Source: Sulfurimonas sp. (GTDB taxonomy: Bacteria; Campylobacterota; Campylobacteria; Campylobacterales; Sulfurimonadaceae). From it: a DNA stretch of 21,049 bases. The position numbers and the translations under genes are program-made. The stretch is from contig JAMORM010000170.1 of the NCBI GenBank assembly GCA_027063585.1, positions 1 to 21,049 of the forward strand. The letters run 5' to 3'. This document shows positions 14,163 to 21,049 of the stretch, piece after piece (the stretch's first letter is position 1; the number at the start of each line of letters is the position of its first letter). The notes below the pieces were generated by a model. The model did no database searches, was not told the DNA's origin, and saw only the letters and a program-made list of their open reading frames with translations.

Positions 14163-14876
14163 ATGAATCTACTTAAAGAATTTTTACTTGATGATAAATG
14201 CTCTTATCTTGAAGATAAAGAACAAACAACACACTATAAGGTAATTGACAATTGTAGCACTACATTTTGTGAAAGTTTGATAGAACGAGGCTACAGACGT
14301 TTTGGTAAGATGTTTTTCAGACCTATCTGTACTACATGTAGCGAGTGTCAAAGTATTAAAATAGATGTAGAAAATTTTACCTTTAGTAAATCTGCAAAAA
14401 GAGTACTGAAAAAAGCAAAAAATATTCGTACTTTTATACGTACACCGAGTGTTACACAAGAGCATATTGATTTATTTGAAAAGTACCATCTTTATATGCA
14501 TAAAAAAAAGGATTGGAACTACTCAAAAACAACTCTGCAGCACTACTACAACTCTTTTGTGACAGGACATGGTGATTTTGGATATGAAGTGCTTTATTAT
14601 GATGATGACAACTTAATTGCGGTAGATTTAATAGATATTTTAGAGAATGGCGTCTCTTCCATCTACTTTTATTATGACCCTGATTATGCCAAATATTCTT
14701 TAGGAAAATTATCTCTCTATCATCAGATAAAATTTGCAAAAAGTGCAAATAAAAAATGGATTTATTTGGGCTATTATGTAAAGGGTTGCCCTTCCCTCTC
14801 ATATAAATCAGAGTACACGCCTTATGTCACCCTTCAAGGCAGACCAAATGAGCACGAAGAGTTTATATGGTCTTAG
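14163..14876 (+). CDS. bpt: Aspartate/glutamate leucyltransferase (arginyl-transferase family)
   Basis: Bpt, 237 residues, transfers leucine from Leu-tRNA to proteins with N-terminal Asp or Glu, tagging them for ClpS/ClpAP in the bacterial N-degron pathway. The N-terminal ATE domain has CSYL at 13-16, RGYRRFGKMFFRPICTTCSE (42-61) with Cys56, Cys59 and Cys62, and the following SIKIDVENFTFSKSAKR. The C-terminal acetyltransferase-like domain carries VDLIDILENGVSSIYFYYDP and LGYYVKGCPSLSYKSEY, both typical. ATG 14163 has no obvious binding site but fits the family start. Its 3' end overlaps the opposite-strand gene by 14 bp. Confidence 0.9.
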   Translation: MNLLKEFLLDDKCSYLEDKEQTTHYKVIDNCSTTFCESLIERGYRRFGKMFFRPICTTCSECQSIKIDVENFTFSKSAKRVLKKAKNIRTFIRTPSVTQEHIDLFEKYHLYMHKKKDWNYSKTTLQHYYNSFVTGHGDFGYEVLYYDDDNLIAVDLIDILENGVSSIYFYYDPDYAKYSLGKLSLYHQIKFAKSANKKWIYLGYYVKGCPSLSYKSEYTPYVTLQGRPNEHEEFIWS

Positions 14877-15531
14877 AGAGTTCTTTTTTCTGCTCTTGCC
14901 TGATCTCTAATTTTTTCTTTTGTACTTCTTGATTGAGCTGTTGTTCAAGTTTTTCCTGTTGGAGTTTATCATTTTTTCTAATTCTTCTAATTTTCTCTAA
15001 TTCTCGTAATTTTTTTCTGTTTAACAAACTCTTTTTATATTCTTTTTTTCTTCTCAAGTTTTTATCATTATCTAAATATTTTTGTATCAATCCTGTTGCA
15101 TTTACTTCATCTGAATGAGAAAAATAATAATCAATTATCTTATTTTTACTCTTTTTTTCATCAATAAGACCGGTATTGATTAACTGTGAAAAAAGCTTCG
15201 AATTTTCATTTTCTATTGCCAAATCCAAATTTCTTTTTGCAGATCTTACAAGAAAATCATTTGTTTGTGAGAGTTTTCTCAACTTATTTAAATATTGCAT
15301 TTTATTAGTATTTACACCTTCATCAAGTGCAAAACCATCTTTTTTAAGTTTTTTAACATCGGCAACATACTCTTTAATCTTCTTTTTATAGACCTTGTAG
15401 TCATCTATATTTTCTAGTTTTTGAATTTTATCCACATTGTTATATATAATATCACCAAGGGTAGAGAAAGCTTTTGGATTTTGTGCATAAAGAGCGATAT
15501 TTAGTAGGAAAAAGAAAAATATTTTGTACAT
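14863..15531 (-). CDS. Exported lysine-rich coiled-coil protein, unknown function
   Basis: This 222-residue protein starts with a signal peptide (MYKIFFFFLLNIALYAQ). The rest is highly charged and helical. Residues about 150-222 are dominated by Lys, Arg, Glu, Gln and Leu (for example KLQQEKLEQQLNQEV), the pattern of a long coiled coil. No conserved catalytic motif was recognised. It would act in the periplasm if exported. The first ATG consistent with the signal peptide was taken. It overlaps bpt tail to tail by 14 bp and is followed upstream by the fusA terminator, so it is probably a single-gene unit. Confidence 0.65.
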   Translation of the reverse strand: MYKIFFFFLLNIALYAQNPKAFSTLGDIIYNNVDKIQKLENIDDYKVYKKKIKEYVADVKKLKKDGFALDEGVNTNKMQYLNKLRKLSQTNDFLVRSAKRNLDLAIENENSKLFSQLINTGLIDEKKSKNKIIDYYFSHSDEVNATGLIQKYLDNDKNLRRKKEYKKSLLNRKKLRELEKIRRIRKNDKLQQEKLEQQLNQEVQKKKLEIRQEQKKELSKTI

Positions 15532-15576
15532 TATAATAACCTGATAAAAATTTTTATTATTATAACAGAATTTTTA

Positions 15577-15619
15577 TTTTTTAAAATAAGAAAGTGTACT
15601 CTCTCAAAAGAGAGTACAC
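15577..15619 (-). terminator. Rho-independent terminator of the rpoC-rpsL-rpsG-fusA cluster
   Basis: GTGTACTCTCT (15594-15604) and AGAGAGTACAC (15609-15619) form a perfect 11-bp stem with a 4-nt loop, 27 bp beyond the fusA stop. Read on the minus strand it is followed by TTTCTTATTTT. It also sits upstream of the 14863-15531 gene and so insulates it. Confidence 0.85.
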
Positions 15620-15646
15620 GGAGAGTAAAAGTTTATAACGAGGTTA

Positions 15647-17737
15647 TTAACCGTTACGTTTTTTCTGAATTTCTTCAGCTACATTTTTAGGAACTTCTTC
15701 ATAATGATCAAATTCCATTGCGTATGTAGCACGCCCTTGAGTTGCAGAACGAAGATCAGTTGAATAACCGAACATTTCAGCTAGAGGAACAAAAGCATCA
15801 ACAATTTTATTTCCAGCTCTGTCACCCATGTTGTTTACTTGTCCACGTCTACGATTAAGGTCACCGATAACATCACCCATGTAATCTTCAGGAACTTCAA
15901 CTTCAACTTTCATCATAGGCTCAAGTATTGCAGCATCTGCTTTACGGCAAGCTTCTTTGAATCCCATTGATGCAGCTAGTTTAAATGCCATCTCATTTGA
16001 ATCCACATCATGGTAAGAACCATCATATAATGTAACTTCAATATCTTCCATTGGATAACCGGCAAGAACACCACTAGCCATAGCTTCTTCACAACCTTTC
16101 TCAACTGCAGGAATGTATTCTCTTGGAACAGATCCACCTTTGATTTCATTGTTAAAGACAAAACCAGTATCAGCTTCACCCGGTTTAACTTTCAGGAATA
16201 CATGACCAAATTGACCACGTCCACCAGATTGTTTTGCATATTTGTACTCTTGATTAACTTCTTTTTTAATCGTTTCACGATAAGAAACCTGTGGAGCACC
16301 AACTTCTGCTTCAACTTTGAACTCACGTTTCATGCGATCAACAAGAATTTCTAAGTGTAACTCACCCATACCAGAGATAATAGTTTGACCTGTTTCATCA
16401 TCAGTATGTACTCTAAATGATGGATCTTCAGCAGCCAGTTTTCCTAAAGCAATACCCATTTTTTCTTGGTCAGCTTTTGTTTTTGGCTCAACTGCAACAG
16501 AGATAACCGGTTCAGGGAAGTCCATACGTTCAAGTACAACTTTCTCAGCAGGATCACATAAAGTATCACCTGTAGTCGTTGATTTAAGTCCAACAACTGC
16601 ACCAATTTCACCAGCATAGATCTCTTTAATCTCTTCACGCTTAATAGCATGCATTTTCAAGATACGACCAACACGCTCTTTTTTATCTTTTGTTGTATTG
16701 TGTACATAAGAACCTGATTCTAATGAACCACGATATACACGGATAAAAGTAAGAACACCCACAAATGGATCTGTCATAATTTTAAATGCCAATGATGCAA
16801 AAGGTCCATTGTCAGTTGATTCAACAACAACTTCTTTTTCTTCATCATCCATCATTGTACCCATAATTGGCGGTGCTTCAACCGGTGAAGGAAGGTAATC
16901 AACAACAGCGTCAAGTAAAGTTTGAACACCTTTGTTTTTAAATGCAGTACCAGGAGTCATCGGAACAATAGCCATACCGATAGTTGCAGATTTAATAGCC
17001 GCTTTGATCTCTTCTTGTGAAATTTCTTCACCTTCTAAGAATTTTTCAGCAAAATCATCATTACCTTCAACTTCAGCTAAAGTTTCAAGCATTTTTTCTC
17101 TGTACTCATCAGAAATTTCTTGAAGTTCAGGGCGAATATCTTGCACATGGTAGTTAGAACCCATTGCAGCATCTTCATCCCATACAATTTCTTTCATCTG
17201 TACTAAATCAACGACACCCTCAAATTTGTCTTCAGCACCGATAGGTAACTGAAAAGGCATTGGGTTACCTTTGAGGCGATCACGAATTTGACGCTCAACT
17301 TCATAGAAATCTGCACCAGTTCTATCCATTTTGTTAACAAAAACAATAGATGGAACTTTATAACGATTACGTTGTCTCCAAACTGTTTCTGATTGTGGTT
17401 GAACCCCACCAACAGCACAGAATACTGAAACAGCACCATCAAGTACACGCATAGAACGTTCAACTTCAATAGTAAAGTCAACGTGGCCCGGAGTATCGAT
17501 AATATTTATCTGTTTTCCTTGCCATTCACAAGTTGTTGCAGCAGAAGTAATTGTAATACCACGCTCTTGCTCTTGTTCCATCCAGTCCATAGTAGCAGCA
17601 CCATCATGAACCTCACCAATTTTATGCTCAACACCAGTATAGAAAAGAATTCTTTCTGTTGTTGTTGTTTTACCCGCATCAATGTGAGCAGCAATACCGA
17701 TGTTTCTTACATCTTCTAATTTATGACTTCTTGGCAT
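15647..17737 (-). CDS. fusA: Translation elongation factor G
   Basis: EF-G, 696 residues, is the GTPase that drives ribosomal translocation. G1 [12 protein letters not shown] is at 17-28, the G2 region near [12 protein letters not shown]3 DTPGHVDF, and G4 NKMD ([13 protein letters not shown]). Domains II-V follow, with [13 protein letters not shown] in domain [19 protein letters not shown] in domain IV and [20 protein letters not shown] in domain V. Length matches the family. ATG 17737 has AGGAT 7 bp upstream, 11 bp after the rpsG stop, so it is cotranscribed with rpsG. It is the last gene of the cluster, closed by the terminator at 15594-15619. Confidence 0.98.
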   Translation of the reverse strand: MPRSHKLEDVRNIGIAAHIDAGKTTTTERILFYTGVEHKIGEVHDGAATMDWMEQEQERGITITSAATTCEWQGKQINIIDTPGHVDFTIEVERSMRVLDGAVSVFCAVGGVQPQSETVWRQRNRYKVPSIVFVNKMDRTGADFYEVERQIRDRLKGNPMPFQLPIGAEDKFEGVVDLVQMKEIVWDEDAAMGSNYHVQDIRPELQEISDEYREKMLETLAEVEGNDDFAEKFLEGEEISQEEIKAAIKSATIGMAIVPMTPGTAFKNKGVQTLLDAVVDYLPSPVEAPPIMGTMMDDEEKEVVVESTDNGPFASLAFKIMTDPFVGVLTFIRVYRGSLESGSYVHNTTKDKKERVGRILKMHAIKREEIKEIYAGEIGAVVGLKSTTTGDTLCDPAEKVVLERMDFPEPVISVAVEPKTKADQEKMGIALGKLAAEDPSFRVHTDDETGQTIISGMGELHLEILVDRMKREFKVEAEVGAPQVSYRETIKKEVNQEYKYAKQSGGRGQFGHVFLKVKPGEADTGFVFNNEIKGGSVPREYIPAVEKGCEEAMASGVLAGYPMEDIEVTLYDGSYHDVDSNEMAFKLAASMGFKEACRKADAAILEPMMKVEVEVPEDYMGDVIGDLNRRRGQVNNMGDRAGNKIVDAFVPLAEMFGYSTDLRSATQGRATYAMEFDHYEEVPKNVAEEIQKKRNG

Positions 17738-17748
17738 ATGTTATCCTA

Positions 17749-18228
<480 letters not shown>

Positions 18229-18306
18229 TTACTTCAATTTGTATTCTTCAAATTTACTCAAAATTAACCACTAAAGGTCAATCCTGTAGCTATTGAATAT
18301 ATATTA

Positions 18307-18331
18307 AAAAAATAATCTTAGATTATTTTTT
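18307..18331 (-). terminator. Weak AT-rich hairpin after rpsL (possible attenuator)
   Basis: A perfect 11-bp inverted repeat AAAAAATAATC / GATTATTTTTT with a TTA loop overlaps the rpsL stop codon. On the minus strand the right arm ends in seven T's. The stem has only two G:C pairs, counting both sides, so it would at most attenuate transcription between rpsL and rpsG. Confidence 0.35.
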
Positions 18332-18697
18332 AGGCTTTTTCGTACCATATTTTGATCTTGCAACAGTTCTGTTTGCAACACCAGCAGTATCAAGTGCACC
18401 ACGAACAATGTGATACTTCACACCAGGTAAATCTTTAATACGGCCACCACGTACAAGTACGATTGAGTGTTCTTGAAGGTTGTGACCTTCACCACCGATA
18501 TATGAAATAACTTCAAAACCTGAAGTTAATCTAACTTTTGCAACTTTTCTTAAAGCCGAGTTAGGTTTTTTAGGTGTAGTTGTGTAAACACGTGTACATA
18601 CACCACGACGCTGTGGACATGAGTCAAGAGCCGGTGATTTTGATTTTTTAATCACACGTTTACGCTCTTTACGAATCAATTGATTGATTGTAGGCAT
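18323..18697 (-). CDS. rpsL: 30S ribosomal protein S12 (uS12)
   Basis: S12, 124 residues, sits at the decoding centre. [13 protein letters not shown], the [20 protein letters not shown] block, [14 protein letters not shown] and [14 protein letters not shown] are all present. The lysine in PKKPNSA and the KDLPGVKYH loop are wild type at sites where streptomycin resistance mutations usually fall, so the allele looks streptomycin sensitive. ATG 18697 has AAGGA 8 bp upstream. It is 171 bp downstream of rpoC with a weak hairpin between, so it may have its own promoter. Confidence 0.98.
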   Translation of the reverse strand: MPTINQLIRKERKRVIKKSKSPALDSCPQRRGVCTRVYTTTPKKPNSALRKVAKVRLTSGFEVISYIGGEGHNLQEHSIVLVRGGRIKDLPGVKYHIVRGALDTAGVANRTVARSKYGTKKPKK

Positions 18698-18868
18698 ACA
18701 ATTCCTTTTTTCTTAAATTTTTCCAGTAGAATAAAACTCACTAAAAAATTTAGAGAGTTATAGACACGAAATAATACAGAAATTGTAATTAAAGTTAGCT
18801 TATTTTAAGAATGAATTAATTTTTATAGATTAGAGTGAGAAAAAATGTTGGAGGAAGTAAAGAAGATG
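18698..18868 (-). promoter_or_regulatory. rpoC-rpsL spacer with weak terminator and possible rpsL promoter
   Basis: ACTCACTAAA (18736-18745) and TTTAGAGAGT (18749-18758) pair with one mismatch and are followed on the minus strand by TTTTAT, a weak intrinsic terminator. Upstream of it on the minus strand, TGTATTAT (revcomp of 18770-18777) is a possible -10. No -35 is evident, as usual in this phylum. Both assignments are tentative. Confidence 0.35.
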
Positions 18869-21049
18869 TTACTCTTCTTCACTTACAAATTCAAGGTTTT
18901 GATCTTTATATATACCTGTTCCAACAGGAATAGTACGACCAATAATAACATTTTCTTTTAAGTTTTCAAGATTATCGACTTTTGCCGAAACTGCAGCTTC
19001 CGTCAATACTTTTGTCGTATCTTGGAATGATGCAGCTGAGATGATAGAATCAGCTGAAACTGCCGCACGTGTAATACCGACCAAGAATGGTTCAGCAATC
19101 GCAGGACGACCGCCAAGACGCATGATTTTTTCATTTTCTTGAGCAAATTTTACTTTAGAAACCAAATCACCTTCAATAAACTTCGTATCACCTGATTTTA
19201 CAATTTTAACTTGACGCAACATTTGTGTAAAGATTACCTCAATATGTTTATCGGCAATATTAACCCCTTGAGAACGATACACTTGCTGCACTTCAGATAC
19301 AAGATAGTTATATAAAGCTTTCACACCCATGATACGTAAAAGTTCATGTGAAGATAAAATACCTGTTGTAAGACGCTCACCTGCGTGAACAAAATCACCA
19401 GGATTAACTACAGGCTCATGTGATTTATCTACAAAGTATTCTTTTACTATACCATTATCAGCATTGCTTACAATAATTCTTACTTTCCCACGTAGAGGTT
19501 TACCAAAGCTGACTACACCATCAATTTCAGAAATAAGTGCTGTTGCTTTAGGACGACGACCTTCAAAAAGTTCAGATACACGTGGCAGACCCCCTGTAAT
19601 ATCTGATGATTTTTGTAATGCTTTTGGTGTTTTTGCCAAAATGTCGGCAACTTTCACTTCCGCACCGTCTGCAACATATACAGATGACTTCGGCTCAATT
19701 GCGTAACGTAAAAGTTCGCCGCTTTCTGTTGCCAACACGATTGCCGGCTTATACTCTGAAGATATATGATCATTAATCATAAGACGTGTTTTACCTGTCA
19801 ACTCATCAAGCTGTTCACTTGCTGTTGTTCCGACAATAATATCTTCATATTTTACAATACCGTTTGCCTCAGAGATAATTGGATTAGAATATGGATCCCA
19901 TTCGGCTATTACAACTGATTCATCCGATGAAGGTTTTGCAATAACAGTATCTCTATCAACACTTTCATTATCATCAGTAACAATAACGGAACCACGCGCA
20001 ATATAGTGACGAACACCCTCACGGTTATTAGCATCAATTACAGCTGCAAAAAGACCTTTTTCAACAACTTCGTACCCTGATTTCAATCCTTCAAATCTCT
20101 CAAGGTAATCGCCTCTAAGTAAAAAGTACTTCACAGTACCTTCTTCCTTTGCAAGAATTTTTTTCGTAACAGGGGCACCGTCATCAACTAGGAGTTCTGA
20201 TGCATATGGAATACGGCTTGGTACGTTCCATCCGTCTTTAATTGTTTCAACAATAGAATCGAGTGCTTCAACTTTTTCGCCATTTTTGTGCGGGAAGTAG
20301 TATTTCCCTTCAATCTGTCCGCTTACACCTGCAAGTTCATTCGGTTTTGCTATTTCGATTTTACGTAATGAATAGCGTACTGTTTCATCATCAGATTTCA
20401 CACTTATAATCACTTCATCATGGATCGTTTGAATCTCAATTGTTCCGGCAAATGGTGCTTTTATTTTTGGTTCAACCAATAATACACCCGCATTACGGCG
20501 GTTCGCAACAATATTTTTACCCTCTTTATTTTTATAAGTTTTCAAATTATAATAACGGATAAATCCTTCTTTTTCTGCAATAACCTGACGCTCTTGTGCA
20601 GTAGAAGATGCAGTTCCACCAACGTGGAATGTTCTTAGAGTCAGCTGTGTACCCGGCTCACCGATTGACTGAGCTGCAATAATTCCGACTGCTTCTCCAG
20701 CACGAACAATATGCCCTGTTGCAAGGTTTACACCATAACACAATGCACATACACCCTCTTGACTTTTACATGTAGTCGGTGTTCTGATAACTGCTGTTTT
20801 AATGCCTGATTCAGCAATTACTTTTGCAGAAACTTCATCAAGTAGTGTTCCCTCAGCATACAAAATTTCATTTGAAATCGGGTCAATAATATCATCAGCA
20901 AGTACACGACCGTTGAGTCTGTCTTCCAATGATTCAATCAATGTATTTTGATCAGAAATATCAGAAATTTCAATCCCTTCATGTGTATGACAATCATGTT
21001 CAACAATTTTTACATTTTGCGCAACATCAACAAGTTTACGAGTCAAATA
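18869..21049 (-). CDS. rpoC: RNA polymerase beta' subunit, C-terminal part (5' end beyond window)
   Basis: The frame is open through the right edge, and 726 residues of the C-terminal half are visible, starting YLTRKLVDVAQNVKIVEHDC. The second zinc site is complete: Cys in EHDCHTHEG, then CKSQEGVCALCYG with three more. The bridge helix lies outside the window. The trigger-loop region is present (AGEAVGIIAAQSIGEPGTQL then TLRTFHVGGTAS), followed by sandwich-barrel hybrid repeats and the C-terminal clamp with YRSQGVNIADKHIEVIFTQM. Whether rpoB and rpoC are fused, as in Helicobacter, cannot be seen. The apparent TTG at 21046 is not the start. It heads the minus-strand cluster rpoC-rpsL-rpsG-fusA. 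Confidence 0.98.
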   Translation of the reverse strand, partial: YLTRKLVDVAQNVKIVEHDCHTHEGIEISDISDQNTLIESLEDRLNGRVLADDIIDPISNEILYAEGTLLDEVSAKVIAESGIKTAVIRTPTTCKSQEGVCALCYGVNLATGHIVRAGEAVGIIAAQSIGEPGTQLTLRTFHVGGTASSTAQERQVIAEKEGFIRYYNLKTYKNKEGKNIVANRRNAGVLLVEPKIKAPFAGTIEIQTIHDEVIISVKSDDETVRYSLRKIEIAKPNELAGVSGQIEGKYYFPHKNGEKVEALDSIVETIKDGWNVPSRIPYASELLVDDGAPVTKKILAKEEGTVKYFLLRGDYLERFEGLKSGYEVVEKGLFAAVIDANNREGVRHYIARGSVIVTDDNESVDRDTVIAKPSSDESVVIAEWDPYSNPIISEANGIVKYEDIIVGTTASEQLDELTGKTRLMINDHISSEYKPAIVLATESGELLRYAIEPKSSVYVADGAEVKVADILAKTPKALQKSSDITGGLPRVSELFEGRRPKATALISEIDGVVSFGKPLRGKVRIIVSNADNGIVKEYFVDKSHEPVVNPGDFVHAGERLTTGILSSHELLRIMGVKALYNYLVSEVQQVYRSQGVNIADKHIEVIFTQMLRQVKIVKSGDTKFIEGDLVSKVKFAQENEKIMRLGGRPAIAEPFLVGITRAAVSADSIISAASFQDTTKVLTEAAVSAKVDNLENLKENVIIGRTIPVGTGIYKDQNLEFVSEEE

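Noticed and set aside
21044..21046. TTG as start of rpoC
   Set aside because: The frame stays open to the window edge and the sequence there (YLTRKLVDVAQ) is internal beta' sequence, so the gene is simply truncated.

Overview
The window is AT-rich bacterial chromosome from the Campylobacterota (formerly Epsilonproteobacteria), most likely a Sulfurimonas-like free-living member. The evidence is gene content and order. A PgbA-type protein precedes glcD and sits beside an HdpA/Csd3-type M23 peptidase, as in Helicobacter. flgB-flgC-fliE is followed directly by an ftsI-type penicillin-binding protein. rpoC-rpsL-rpsG-fusA are collinear. Genus is inference; phylum is fairly secure. No CRISPR array, phage, transposase, rRNA or tRNA gene is visible.

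Layout. Positions 1-3005 (minus): an operon of a PgbA-N protein, GlcD-type FAD oxidase and a YihY/BrkB membrane protein, the last cut by the window edge. Positions 3006-3374: a divergent spacer filled by a 273-bp non-coding element with 34-bp terminal inverted repeats. Positions 3375-5127 (plus): an M23 cell-wall endopeptidase overlapping a NUDT14-like Nudix hydrolase. Positions 5348-8287 (minus): primosomal helicase priA and two type IV pilin-like genes. Positions 8288-8624: a divergent spacer with repeats and a sigma-54 promoter. Positions 8625-11669 (plus): flgB, flgC, fliE and ftsI. Then panC (minus) and prfB (plus) diverge from a symmetric promoter. A small two-TM protein (minus), the leucyl/arginyl-transferase bpt (plus) and a secreted coiled-coil protein (minus) follow. 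Positions 15594-21049 (minus) hold rpoC (3' part), rpsL, rpsG and fusA, closed by an intrinsic terminator.

Most genes are housekeeping. The unexplained signal is a dispersed family of roughly 25-bp palindromes with a TTCCGA flank, in three clusters (5115-5332, 6877-6998, 8412-8527). Stems differ between copies by paired, compensatory changes. One cluster lies in frame inside priA and adds about 40 residues between its N-terminal and helicase domains. Another supplies the last codons and stop of the Nudix gene. This resembles the Rickettsia palindromic elements that invade coding sequence. Two further, unrelated inverted-repeat elements lie at 3027-3299 and 13631-13789. Whether any of these families is already described could not be checked here.
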